Part shown: in pieces, positions 18,277 through 26,556 of the stretch
Layout of the letters: each line of letters begins with the position of its first letter
Numbering within the stretch: the stretch's first letter is position 1
Assembly: GCF_049727805.1 (NCBI RefSeq)
Contig: NZ_JBCNYA010000006.1
Location: 1 to 64,000 of the forward strand
DNA from: Frateuria_A sp049727805
Lineage (GTDB): Bacteria; Pseudomonadota; Gammaproteobacteria; Xanthomonadales; Rhodanobacteraceae
Length of the DNA: 64,000 bases
Direction: 5' to 3'
Position numbers and translations under genes: made by a program
The notes under the pieces: model-generated
Seen by the model: only the letters and a program-made list of their open reading frames with translations
What the model was told of the DNA's origin: nothing
The model's database searches: none

Positions 18277-18313
18277 ATTCTATTGCCCGGAGAATATTTG
18301 TCAAGGCAAATAT
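18277..18313 (-). promoter_or_regulatory. marR-emr promoter with overlapping MarR-type operator
   Basis: On the minus strand TTGACA (18304-18299), a 16-base spacer and TAGAAT (18282-18277) form a strong sigma70 promoter. A perfect palindrome, ATATTTG (18294-18300) with CAAATAT (18307-18313) around six bases, overlaps the -35 box. Its size and symmetry suit a MarR dimer, so autorepression of the operon is likely. Confidence 0.75.
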
Positions 18314-18343
18314 CATGGCAGCCATCATTGTCCCGGCAAGGAT

Positions 18344-18592
18344 TCAGGCAGCCCGCAGGGTCGCCAGCTCGTCGCGCACCAGCGCCGCCAGCGCCGGATC
18401 GCGAATGGCGAACAGCTCGAACACGCCCAGCGCACGCAGGGTCGGCAGTTGTGCGAGCAGGCGCGGCTCGGCCTCGCGCCGCAGTGCCTCGGGCGTGGCG
18501 GGGTCCAGCATCAGTTGCGCATGCACGACGAAATCGGTGAGCGCGTCGGTCTCTGGCAAATGGACGGAAACGGGAAGCAACGGCATCGGCAT
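18344..18592 (-). CDS. Hypothetical 82-residue protein, paralogue of the one at 19690-19938
   Basis: 82 residues, mostly helical, no signal peptide or membrane segment. The start ATG 18592 has AAGGAGC upstream. The core MLDPATPEALRREAEPRLLA and FELFAIRDPALAALVRDELA match the second 82-residue protein nearly residue for residue. I do not recognise the family. It is divergent from the MmyB-like regulator gene at 18828, with 235 bases between them, which suggests shared control by that regulator. Confidence 0.75.
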   Translation of the reverse strand: MPMPLLPVSVHLPETDALTDFVVHAQLMLDPATPEALRREAEPRLLAQLPTLRALGVFELFAIRDPALAALVRDELATLRAA

Positions 18593-18827
18593 GCTCCTTG
18601 TTCTTGTCGATACAGGTGAGGACGCCGGGCAGGGCCTCGGCGTGACATGCCGGCTTCGCGGAGCCGGCATCGGTCCGCGCATTGCACGCGGTTCGGCACG
18701 GGGGGAGCGTCAACCATACGTTGCCTGCGCGCCTTGGCGGAAGGCAGCCGGCACTGCTGGTACTCTCACTACCACCCGGCGTCGGACCGCGCCGGGTACC
18801 CCGAACATCGTCCCCCTGGAACCGTCC

Positions 18828-19679
18828 ATGGAACCGACCCGGCAGCGCTCCGAGCTGAAGGCCTTCCTGCGTGCGCGGCGCGCCGCGCTGGCACCGGAGG
18901 CGGCCGGGCTGCCGCGCGGGCGCCGGCTCACGCCGGGCCTGCGCCGGGAAGAGGTCGCCACCCTCGCGGCGGTCGGCGTCACCTGGTACACCTGGCTGGA
19001 ACAGGGTCGCGCGATCAACGTGTCGGCCGCCGCGCTGGGCCGCATCGCCCGCGCGCTGGCGCTGGACGCCACCGACGAGGCCTACCTGTTCGCCCTCGCC
19101 GGCGTGCCGCGGGCCGAGCCGCCGGCCGCGCCGCCGGTGCTGCCGCCGGCCATGCAGGGCATGCTCGAGCTGTATCGCGCGCCGGCCTTCGTGGTCGACC
19201 CGGTGTTCGACGTGCTGGCCTGGAACCGCATGGCGCAGCGCCTGTACGACTTCGGCCAGTTCCGCGGGCCGCTGGCGCACAACCACCTGTGGAACGCGTT
19301 CATGAACCCGGCGCGACGGCGGCTGTACGCACCCTGCTTCGAGCCGGGCATGCTGAACCTGCTGGGCATCTTCCGGGTCAGCCACGCGGCGCATCCGGAC
19401 GACCCGCGCTTCGACCAACTGATCGAGGCGCTCACCCGCGCCAGCCCGGACTTCGTCGAGCTGTGGCAGCGGCAGCAGCTGGCGCCGCTGAGCACCTGGA
19501 CCGCGCATTTCTTCCATCCGGACTTCGGCGACGTGCGCGCGCACTCGGTGCGCATGCCGCTGCGCGACGGCCGCGCCGACGGCGCCACCGGATTCTTCTT
19601 CGTGCCGGAGGACGACGCCACCGCGGCCAGCTTCGCGCGCATCGCGGCGGAACTGGAACCCATGGCCCTGCCGGCCTGA
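18828..19679 (+). CDS. XRE-family regulator with MmyB-like ligand-binding domain
   Basis: 283 residues. An N-terminal helix-turn-helix (about residues 10-75: RRLTPGLRREEVATLAAVGV, TWYTWLEQGRAINVSAAALG) is followed by an MmyB/MLTR-type domain of PAS-like fold (PAFVVDPVFDVLAWNRMAQR, then the acidic-aromatic C-terminal half ending SFARIAAELEPMALPA). Members act as one-component regulators; some relatives bind fatty-acid-like ligands. The GLRREEVA stretch is the family's hallmark. It sits between two paralogous 82-residue genes, divergent from one and convergent with the other. Confidence 0.88.
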   Translation: MEPTRQRSELKAFLRARRAALAPEAAGLPRGRRLTPGLRREEVATLAAVGVTWYTWLEQGRAINVSAAALGRIARALALDATDEAYLFALAGVPRAEPPAAPPVLPPAMQGMLELYRAPAFVVDPVFDVLAWNRMAQRLYDFGQFRGPLAHNHLWNAFMNPARRRLYAPCFEPGMLNLLGIFRVSHAAHPDDPRFDQLIEALTRASPDFVELWQRQQLAPLSTWTAHFFHPDFGDVRAHSVRMPLRDGRADGATGFFFVPEDDATAASFARIAAELEPMALPA

Positions 19680-19689
19680 GCGGCGCGGC

Positions 19690-19938
19690 TCAGGCCGCCG
19701 CGTACAGGCCACGGAGCGTCGCCATCTCGTCGCGCAGCAATGCGGCCAGCGCGGGGTCGCGCACCTCGAACAACTCGAACAGGCCCAGCGCCTGCACCAC
19801 CGGCAACAGACGCAGCAGTTGCGGTTCCAGTTCGCGGCGCAACGGCTCGGGCGTGGCCGGATCGAGCATGCGTCGGGCGCACTCGACGAAATGGGGCAGC
19901 GCCTGTTCGGTCGGCAGGTTCCTGATCGGACGTGACAT
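19690..19938 (-). CDS. Hypothetical 82-residue protein, paralogue of the one at 18344-18592
   Basis: 82 residues, the same length as its paralogue. The shared blocks are MLDPATPEPLRRELEPQLL and FELFEVRDPALAALLRDEMA. Its start ATG 19938 has GAGGAGAAC upstream, so it is very likely translated. No membrane segment, signal or Cys cluster; family unknown to me. It is divergent from the AraC gene at 20059 (120 bases apart) and ends 10 bases from the end of the MmyB-like regulator. Confidence 0.75.
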   Translation of the reverse strand: MSRPIRNLPTEQALPHFVECARRMLDPATPEPLRRELEPQLLRLLPVVQALGLFELFEVRDPALAALLRDEMATLRGLYAAA

Positions 19939-20058
19939 GGGGTTCTCCTCGGATGCGAATGCGCGGGCGTGCGCATCCAGGACGTCGGGGAGATCAGGCT
20001 AGTATCGACGCCGATGGCGCGTTATCGTCATTCGGTCAGATTTTGTCGAGAATCCGCC

Positions 20059-20865
20059 ATGTCCCACGGCGATGCCATGTTCGAGCGCATCGAGAACGCC
20101 GGCGGCCCGCCGCTGATCGCCTTCCTGGTCGACGGCTCCGGCGACCACCAGCCGCACGTCGAGGAGAGCGACTGGCACACCCACGTGCGCGGGCAGTTCT
20201 TCTATGTCGAGCGCGGCATGGTCAGCATCCGCACGCGCGAGGGTGCGTGGGCGCTGCCGCCGCAGCGGGTCGGCTGGATGCCGCCGGGCGAGCCGCACAC
20301 CGTGCGCATGTCCTCGGCGCTGTGCGGCTGGGGCGTGTTCGTGGCGCCGCAGGCGGCCATCGGCCTGCCCGACCACACCTGCGTGCTGGGCGCCAACGAC
20401 CTGATGCGCGCGCTGGTGCTGCGCGCCTCCGAATGGACCATGCTCGACGAACTGGACGAGCCGCAGGAGCGCCTGCTGACGGTGCTGCTGGACGAACTGC
20501 GCCGCGCGCCGCAGTTGCCGCCGCAACTGAACCTGCCCAGCGACCGCCGCGTGCTGCGCATCGCGCACGCGGTGCTGGAACACCCGCAGGAAGACCGCAG
20601 CCTGGAGGACTGGGCCGCCTGGGCCGGCCTGTCCGCACGCAACCTGAGCCGCCTGTTCCGCCGCGAGACCGGCGCCAGCTTCGCACAGTGGCGGCAACAG
20701 GCGCGGCTGGGCCATGCACTGGAACTGCTGGCCGACGGCAAGGCAGTCAGCCAGGTTGCCGATGCGCTGGGCTACGCCAGTGTCAGCGCCTTCGTGGCGA
20801 TGTTCCGGCGCAGCTTCGGGCAGTCGCCCGGGCGCTACTTCGAGCGCATGCCGCTCTCGGCCTGA
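20059..20865 (+). CDS. AraC-family transcriptional regulator with cupin sensor domain
   Basis: 268 residues. The N-terminal half is a cupin (HVEESDWHTHVRGQFFYVER, GWMPPGEPHTVRMSS) that would bind a small ligand. The C-terminal ~100 residues hold two helix-turn-helix motifs (SLEDWAAWAGLSARNLSRLF and AVSQVADALGYASVSAFVAM, then FRRSFGQSPGRYF). This layout matches cupin-AraC activators of efflux or catabolic genes. ATG 20059 is chosen because it starts close to the cupin; RBS weak. Likely targets are the divergent 82-residue gene and the downstream four-TM protein gene, 57 bases away. Confidence 0.88.
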   Translation: MSHGDAMFERIENAGGPPLIAFLVDGSGDHQPHVEESDWHTHVRGQFFYVERGMVSIRTREGAWALPPQRVGWMPPGEPHTVRMSSALCGWGVFVAPQAAIGLPDHTCVLGANDLMRALVLRASEWTMLDELDEPQERLLTVLLDELRRAPQLPPQLNLPSDRRVLRIAHAVLEHPQEDRSLEDWAAWAGLSARNLSRLFRRETGASFAQWRQQARLGHALELLADGKAVSQVADALGYASVSAFVAMFRRSFGQSPGRYFERMPLSA

Positions 20866-20922
20866 CGCGCGCATCACGGATGCGCTCGGACCATCCTTTC
20901 GTTAAATCGAGGAGGGCGCGTC

Positions 20923-21285
20923 ATGGAACCGATGTTGAGCATGCGTACCGCGGCCGTGCTGCTGGCGCTGACCGCGCTGGGCGGCCTGCTGATGGCCGGC
21001 ATCCGCTTCGCCGGCAAGCCGCATCCGCCGACCTGGCTGGCGATGGGGCACGGCTTCATCGCCGGCGCCGCCGTCACCCTGCTGGTCTACGACTATTTCA
21101 CCGTGGGCCTGCCGGGCATGGCGCAGCTGGGGCTGCTGCTGTTCCTGATCGCCGCCGCCGGCGGCATCGTGATGAACCTGGTCTACCACTGGAACCGGCT
21201 GGCGCTGCCCAAGTGGCTGGTGGTGGTGCACGCGTTGATCGCGGTGGTCGGCTTCGCGCTGCTGCTGGTCGCCGTCTGGCCGTAA
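20923..21285 (+). CDS. Hypothetical four-TM inner-membrane protein
   Basis: 120 residues with four predicted membrane helices (about residues 8-28, 38-60, 66-88 and 97-119). The start ATG 20923 has a good GAGGAGG site. There is no motif I recognise; the two short tracts NRLALPKWLVVVHALIAVVG and IRFAGKPHPPTWLAMGHG suggest a small membrane protein of unassigned family. It follows the AraC regulator on the same strand. Confidence 0.72.
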   Translation: MEPMLSMRTAAVLLALTALGGLLMAGIRFAGKPHPPTWLAMGHGFIAGAAVTLLVYDYFTVGLPGMAQLGLLLFLIAAAGGIVMNLVYHWNRLALPKWLVVVHALIAVVGFALLLVAVWP

Positions 21286-21364
21286 GCCTTTCGCTCTCCC
21301 GCCCGGCCGAAGGCCAGCCGGGGATTCGGCGCAAACGCGCCACCCGGCGCCACCGGAGGCGCGC

Positions 21365-21394
21365 CCCATCCCCCCCGGGCGGGAGGGGGATGGG
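21365..21394. repeat. GC-rich hairpin between convergent genes
   Basis: CCCATCCCCC (21365-21374) pairs with GGGGGATGGG (21385-21394). The 117-base gap between the four-TM protein and the S9 peptidase also contains GGCGCAAACGCGCC and GGCGCC-type inverted repeats. There is no U tract, so this is a palindromic repeat rather than a classical terminator, though it may block read-through between the two convergent genes. Confidence 0.5.
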
Positions 21395-21402
21395 CTCCAT
21401 GC

Positions 21403-23823
21403 TTATCGGACGGGTTTGACGTACGTGTCGAACAGCTCGTCGATGCGGCGGTACTCGTCGTGCCAGGAATCGGGGTGTACGAAGCCGTGGCGCTCCATCG
21501 GGTACAGCGACATCCAGAAATTCTTCTTGTGCAGCTCGATGAAACGCTGGTACAGGCGGATCGAATCGGCCGCCAGCACGTTGTCGTCGATCAGGCCGTG
21601 CTGGATCAGCAGCGGATCGGCTAGCTTGTCGGCGTAGGTGATGGGCGAGCTGATGTCGTAGGCGTGCGGGTCCAGCTCCGGCGGGTTGAGGATGTTGGCG
21701 GTGTACTCGTGGTTGTACAGCCGCCAGTCGCTGACCGGGCGCAGCGCAGCGCCGGCGGCGAACTCGCCGGGCGCGCGCAGCAGCGCCATCTCGGTCATGA
21801 AGCCGCCGTAGCTGCCGCCGTAGATGCCCACACGCTTCGGGTCGACGTGGTGGTTCTTCACCAGCCAGGTCTTGCCGTCGAGCAGGTCCTCCAGCTCGGG
21901 GTGGCCCATCTTGCGGTAGATCGCATCGCGCCAGTCGCGGCCGTAGCCTTCGGAGGCGCGGTAGTCCATGTCCAGCACCACGTAGCCCTTCTGCACCAGC
22001 AGGTTGTGGAACATCTGCTCGCGGAAGTAGTAGGACCAGCCGAGCGTGACGTCCTGCGTGTAGCCGGCGCCATGCACGAAGATCACCGCGGGCTTCGACA
22101 CCTCGCTTTCCTCGGCCGGCCCGTAGAACTTGGCGTAGATCGCGCCGGCGCCATGGCTGGAAGGCACCTCGACGATCTTGGGTGCGATCCACTCGCGTGC
22201 GGTGAACGCGCTCTTCATGGTGTGGGTCAGTTCGCGCGGGGTACCGCCCGCGGCCGGCTGCACCGCCAGCTGGTCGAGCCGGTAGGGCGAGGAGTGCAGC
22301 ACCGCCAGGCGGCTGCCGTCCGGCGACAGTTCGAAGCCGTCCATGCCCTGGTACTGCGTGACGCGGGCGAGCTCGCCGCCGGCACTCGGCACGCGGTAGA
22401 CGTCGTAGCTGTAGGGCGCCACCTCGTTGGTGCGCAGGTAGAACCACTTTCCATCCTGCGACAGCTGCGGGTGGCTCACCTCGAACCTGCCGTGGGTCAG
22501 CGCCTTCGCCTTGCCGTCGAGCGGCTTGACGTAGAGCTGCGACCAGCCGCTCTCCTCGGACAGGTACCACAGCGTGCGGCCGTCCTTGAGCCAGCCGAAA
22601 TCGTTGAAGTTCCAGTTGATCCAGGCGTCGTCATGCAGCCGGTGCTGGTTGACCAGTGCGTGGCGGGCGAAATCGACGCTGGCGATCCAGCGGTCCTTGT
22701 TGTCGATCGCGCGAAGCTGGATGGCGAGGTTGCTGCCGTCCTCGCTCCACACGATGCCGCCGCCACCGCCATCCTCGGCGCTGGACACGATGCGCACCGC
22801 GCGCACGTCGGGCGCCTTCAGCGCCTTGGCCTCGTCGTCCTTGCCGGCCTTCTTCAGTGCGGCGACGGTCTGCGCGCGGATGTCGGCGAGCGGGTCGTCC
22901 TTGATGCCGGGCAGGCCCTCGGTCGGCAACGAGTAGTGCCGATGCGCGCGCAGGTCCAGCAGCAGCAGCGACTGCGCGGCCGGTTCGTTGCGCCCGACGT
23001 AGACGCGTGCGTCCTCGCCCTCGGCGTAGCCCGAGTCGCTCACGTAGTGCGTCACCTTCGGATGGCGGCCCGCCTCGTAGCTCTTCGGCCGGGTGACCAC
23101 CAGCAGCCAGCGCCCGTCGGGCGAGAGTTCGGTATCGACCGCCACGATCTTGTCGCCCAGCCAGAACGGCTGCGGCGCGCGGCCCGGGTCGGCGGCGGCC
23201 AGCGCCTTGGCGTTGGCTTTTTCGGCGTCCTTGTCGGCCTTGAGCTGGCGCAGGGTGGAGAACAGCTTCAGCTGCTCGTCCTCCAGCGCGTCGGTCTTCT
23301 TCTGGTCGGGGTCGTCGGCGAACTTCAGCACCGCCACCGGCGCGCTGACGCCGCGGGACAGGTCGTAGCTGTACCAGTCGTTGCCGGAGCGGTACTGCAG
23401 CGCGCGGCTGTCGGCGGAAAACTGCGGTGCCGATTCGTCCTCGACGGTCTGCGTCACCTGCACGGTGCGGCCGTCGGCCAGCGTGCGCACGAACACGTCG
23501 CCGTGCCGGATGAACGCGGCGTAGCGGTGCGTGCGGTCGAACACCGCCGGGCCGTCGGCCCTGGCCATCGCCGCCGGATCGAGCTTCTCGCTGCGCCCCG
23601 TGGCCGGGTCCGCGCGGTACAGGTCGCGCACTTCGCTGCCGTCCCGCTTGAGCTGGTAGTAGATCGCCTGCCCGTCGGCGCTCCAGTACGGCGACTCCAC
23701 CGCCTGCCCGATCCAGTCGGGGTTGGCCATGATGGTTTCCAGGTCCAGCGGTGCGGCCGGGGTGGCCGCCAGCGCCGGCAGCGCGGTGAAGGCGGCCAGG
23801 CCCGCCAGGAGAAGTCGACGCAT
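21403..23823 (-). CDS. S9 family prolyl oligopeptidase / DPP-type peptidase
   Basis: 806 residues. A signal peptide (MRRLLLAGLAAFTALPALAA) sends it to the periplasm or outside. A beta-propeller with WD/TolB-like blades fills about residues 40-560 (YSYDLSRG, LSPDGRWLLVVTRPKS, LSPDGSRLAVLHSSPYRLDQ). The C-terminal alpha/beta-hydrolase carries the triad: nucleophile Ser in GGSYGGFM (near residue 672), Asp in GLIDDNV (near 743) and His in MERHGFVH (near 777). It cleaves short peptides, likely after Pro or Ala. GGAGCGC precedes ATG 23823. It is transcribed alone. Confidence 0.93.
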   Translation of the reverse strand: MRRLLLAGLAAFTALPALAATPAAPLDLETIMANPDWIGQAVESPYWSADGQAIYYQLKRDGSEVRDLYRADPATGRSEKLDPAAMARADGPAVFDRTHRYAAFIRHGDVFVRTLADGRTVQVTQTVEDESAPQFSADSRALQYRSGNDWYSYDLSRGVSAPVAVLKFADDPDQKKTDALEDEQLKLFSTLRQLKADKDAEKANAKALAAADPGRAPQPFWLGDKIVAVDTELSPDGRWLLVVTRPKSYEAGRHPKVTHYVSDSGYAEGEDARVYVGRNEPAAQSLLLLDLRAHRHYSLPTEGLPGIKDDPLADIRAQTVAALKKAGKDDEAKALKAPDVRAVRIVSSAEDGGGGGIVWSEDGSNLAIQLRAIDNKDRWIASVDFARHALVNQHRLHDDAWINWNFNDFGWLKDGRTLWYLSEESGWSQLYVKPLDGKAKALTHGRFEVSHPQLSQDGKWFYLRTNEVAPYSYDVYRVPSAGGELARVTQYQGMDGFELSPDGSRLAVLHSSPYRLDQLAVQPAAGGTPRELTHTMKSAFTAREWIAPKIVEVPSSHGAGAIYAKFYGPAEESEVSKPAVIFVHGAGYTQDVTLGWSYYFREQMFHNLLVQKGYVVLDMDYRASEGYGRDWRDAIYRKMGHPELEDLLDGKTWLVKNHHVDPKRVGIYGGSYGGFMTEMALLRAPGEFAAGAALRPVSDWRLYNHEYTANILNPPELDPHAYDISSPITYADKLADPLLIQHGLIDDNVLAADSIRLYQRFIELHKKNFWMSLYPMERHGFVHPDSWHDEYRRIDELFDTYVKPVR

Positions 23824-23931
23824 GGAAGCGCTCCGCTAGTGGCAAAGCAGCCGAGCATAGCCAAGCCTGCCTGCGCCGCAAGCGCCACAAGTCCCGGCGC
23901 GAGCCCATCGCCGATACGGCACCTGCGTGCG

Positions 23932-24885
23932 CTAGTGGCCGCGGAACTCGCGCCGGTAGCGCGACGGCGTGGTATCCAGCGCCGCCGCGAAATGCTGCCT
24001 GAGCGACAGCGGCGTGCCGAAGCCGGCGCACTCGGCAATGCGCTCGACCGGCTGGTCGGTGGTCTCGAGCAGGCGCTGGGCGAGCGCAAGCCGCTGGGCG
24101 GCCAGCCACTGGCCGACCGTGGTGCCGGTGTGCCGGCGGAAATGGCGGGTGAAGCTGCGCCGGCTCATCGCCGCGCGAGCGGCCAGCGAGTCCAGGCTGT
24201 GTGCCACATCGAGATGACGCACCGCCCAGTCCAACGTTCGCGTCAGCGGCGTGTCGCGGGCGCGCTCGAGCACTGGCTGCTCGATGTACTGGGCCTGGCC
24301 GCCCTGGCGGTGTGGCGGCACCACCAGGATGCGCGCGATCCGGCTGGCCGCTTCCGCACCGTGGCAGCGGCGCACCACGTGCAGGCAGCAGTCGAGGCCG
24401 GCGGCGGTGCCGGCCGAGGTGATCACGTCGCCCTCGTCCACGTACAGCACGTCGGGGTCCAGGCGCACCTGCGGGTAGAGCTCGGCGAAGCGGCTGGCCC
24501 AGCGCCAGTGGGTGGTGGCGCGGCGGCCGTCGAGCAGGCCCGCGGCCGCCAGCACGAAGGCGCCCAGACACAGGCCCACCACCAGCGCCCCGCGCTCGTG
24601 CGCCCGCCTCAGTGCAGTCAGCAACGGCGCCGGCGGCACCTCGCGCGGATCCCGCCAGGACGGCACCACCACGATGTCGGCCCAGGCCAGCGTGCGCAGG
24701 CCGTGCCGCGCGGCGATGCCGAAGCCGGCATGCGCACGCAGTTCGCCCGGTTCAGCCGCGCACACGCGCACGTCGAACAGCGGCACCTCGTCGCCCGCTG
24801 TCTCGCCGAACACCGCGCAGGGCACCGACAGGTGGAACGGGCGGATCCGGTCGAACGCCACCACCGCCACGCGCGTCCCGCTCAT
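23932..24885 (-). CDS. GlxA/FtrA-type AraC regulator with DJ-1/PfpI-like domain
   Basis: 317 residues. The first ~170 residues form a class I glutamine-amidotransferase-like fold with the nucleophile-elbow sequence GLCLGAFVLAAAGLLDGRRA; the C-terminal ~95 residues carry two AraC helix-turn-helix motifs (HSLDSLAARAAMSRRSFTRH and QPVERIAECAGFGTPLSLRQ). Members sense metabolites such as amines or amino acids and activate divergent catabolic genes. GGAGG precedes ATG 24885. It is divergent from a cysteine hydrolase gene, with a palindrome in the 125-base gap between them. Confidence 0.92.
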   Translation of the reverse strand: MSGTRVAVVAFDRIRPFHLSVPCAVFGETAGDEVPLFDVRVCAAEPGELRAHAGFGIAARHGLRTLAWADIVVVPSWRDPREVPPAPLLTALRRAHERGALVVGLCLGAFVLAAAGLLDGRRATTHWRWASRFAELYPQVRLDPDVLYVDEGDVITSAGTAAGLDCCLHVVRRCHGAEAASRIARILVVPPHRQGGQAQYIEQPVLERARDTPLTRTLDWAVRHLDVAHSLDSLAARAAMSRRSFTRHFRRHTGTTVGQWLAAQRLALAQRLLETTDQPVERIAECAGFGTPLSLRQHFAAALDTTPSRYRREFRGH

Positions 24886-24929
24886 TGCCTGCCTCCGCGC
24901 TGGATCAACATGGCCCGATTATAACTCTT

Positions 24930-24947
24930 AGTGGCAATCAGGCCACT
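24930..24947. promoter_or_regulatory. Candidate operator palindrome between glxA-like and cysteine hydrolase genes
   Basis: AGTGGC (24930-24935) and GCCACT (24942-24947) are perfect inverted arms around six bases, roughly 45 bases from the regulator's ATG and 64 bases from the hydrolase's. It fits an operator for the divergent GlxA-type regulator; binding is inferred. Confidence 0.5.
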
Positions 24948-25010
24948 TCCGGCGGCATCCGCCGATGCCGATCATGGCTATCCCGCCTTTCCAGCTGAAG
25001 GAGTCACGCC

Positions 25011-25655
25011 ATGACCGAAACCTCCGCCCCTCGCCGCGCGCTCGTGGTGATCGACGTCCAGAACGAATACGAGACCGGCGGCCTGCGCATCCAGTACCCG
25101 CCGGTGGCCGAATCGCTGCGCAACATCGGCCTGGCGATGGACGCGGCGCGCAAGGCAGGTATTCCGGTGATCGTGGTGCAGCAGATGGCCCCCGAGAGCG
25201 CGCCGCTGTTCGCCGCCGGCTCGCATGGCTGGGCCCTGCACGAGATCGTCGCCAGTCGCCCGCGCGACCACTACGTGCCCAAGGCCCTGCCCAGCGCCTT
25301 CGCCGGCACCGACTTGGGCGAGTGGCTGGCGGCGCGTGCCGTCGACACGCTCGCCGTCGTCGGCTACATGACGCACAACTGCAACGACACCACGATCAAG
25401 CACGCCTTCGACCGCGGGTTGCAGGTGGAATTCCTGCACGACGCCTCCGGCAGCGTGCCTTATGCGAACCGTGCCGGCACGGCCACGGCCGAAGAAATCC
25501 ATCGCGTATTCGCGGTGGTGGAGCAGTCGCGCTATGCAGCGGTGATGCGCACCGACGAATGGATCGACCACCTCGCCAACGGCACCGCGCCCGAGCGCGA
25601 CAGCATCCATGCTTCGCACCAGCGCGCGCTGGTCGCCGCGGCGCGCGCAGCCTGA
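25011..25655 (+). CDS. Isochorismatase-family cysteine hydrolase
   Basis: 214 residues. The catalytic triad of the family is visible: Asp in VVIDVQNEY, Lys in VPKALPSAF and Cys in GYMTHNCNDTTIKHAFDRG. The fold is a Rossmann-like alpha/beta hydrolase used by nicotinamidases, N-carbamoylsarcosine amidases and isochorismatases; the substrate here is probably a small amide. AAGGAG lies 8 bases before ATG 25011. The divergent GlxA-type regulator probably controls it. It is followed by a carboxylesterase on the same strand after 98 bases. Confidence 0.9.
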   Translation: MTETSAPRRALVVIDVQNEYETGGLRIQYPPVAESLRNIGLAMDAARKAGIPVIVVQQMAPESAPLFAAGSHGWALHEIVASRPRDHYVPKALPSAFAGTDLGEWLAARAVDTLAVVGYMTHNCNDTTIKHAFDRGLQVEFLHDASGSVPYANRAGTATAEEIHRVFAVVEQSRYAAVMRTDEWIDHLANGTAPERDSIHASHQRALVAAARAA

Positions 25656-25753
25656 GTCCGCACGGCCGGCGCCGCATCGCGCCGCTGCGGCCATGTTGGC
25701 GGTGTCGGGGCGCATGGGCGAGACTGGCCGTTTTTCCGCTTCTGGTGCCACGC

Positions 25754-26419
25754 ATGAACCTGCTTTCCAGCGTCGAACACGAAACCGGCCCGGATCCCCG
25801 CTACAGCGTGATCTGGCTGCACGGCCTGGGCGCCGACGGCAACGACTTCGCGCCGATCGTGCCGGAGCTGGTGGATGCGGCCTGGCCCGCGCTGCGCTTC
25901 GTGTTCCCGCATGCGCCGGTGCAGCCGGTCAGCATCAACGGCGGCGTGCCGATGCGCGCGTGGTACGACATCTACGGCTTCGACGCGCGCGCGGCGCAGG
26001 ACGAGGCCGGCATCCGCCGCGCGATCGATGCGGTGGAGGCGCTGATCGCACGCGAGCATGCGCGCGGCGTGCCCAGCGAACGGATCGTGCTGGCCGGCTT
26101 CTCGCAGGGTGGCGCCATCGCGCTGGCCGCCGGCCTGCGCCACGCGCAGCCGCTGGCCGGCATCGTGGCGTTGTCGACCTACCTGCCGATCAGCGCCACG
26201 CTGGCGCCCGAGCGCAGCGCCGCCAATGCGCGGGTGCCGATCTTCTGGGGCCACGGCAACGCCGACCCGGTGGTGGTGCTGCAGCGCGGGCTCGATTCGC
26301 GGCAACTGCTGGAAGCGCTGGGCTACACAATCGACTGGCACACCTACCCGATGCCGCATTCGGTCTGCGCCGAGGAGATCGCCGACCTGCGCCGCTGGCT
26401 TGGCAGCCATCTCAGGTAA
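25754..26419 (+). CDS. Phospholipase/carboxylesterase family serine hydrolase
   Basis: 221 residues, the normal size of the Abhydrolase_2 family (bacterial EstB, eukaryotic acyl-protein thioesterases). Motifs: oxyanion loop VIWLHGLGADGNDF, nucleophile elbow AGFSQGGAIALAAGLR (GFSQG), catalytic Asp in WGHGNADPVV and His in PMPHSVCAEEI. It hydrolyses short-chain esters or thioesters in the cytoplasm. No strong ribosome-binding site precedes ATG 25754. No clear operon partner. Confidence 0.92.
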   Translation: MNLLSSVEHETGPDPRYSVIWLHGLGADGNDFAPIVPELVDAAWPALRFVFPHAPVQPVSINGGVPMRAWYDIYGFDARAAQDEAGIRRAIDAVEALIAREHARGVPSERIVLAGFSQGGAIALAAGLRHAQPLAGIVALSTYLPISATLAPERSAANARVPIFWGHGNADPVVVLQRGLDSRQLLEALGYTIDWHTYPMPHSVCAEEIADLRRWLGSHLR

Positions 26420-26556
26420 CCCGATCTCTGTTGTCGGGGGTTGAATGAAGGGCCGCTGCTGGCTCGACCTTCCGGCGCAACCCCGGAACCCCGTTTTCCC
26501 TGAAGCGTGTGGCGGGAGGCAGCAGCGCGCATCCGGTTGCCGGCATACTGAAGCGC

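Noticed and set aside
21365..21394. Hairpin as a true Rho-independent terminator
   Set aside because: No U tract on either strand; kept only as a palindromic repeat.
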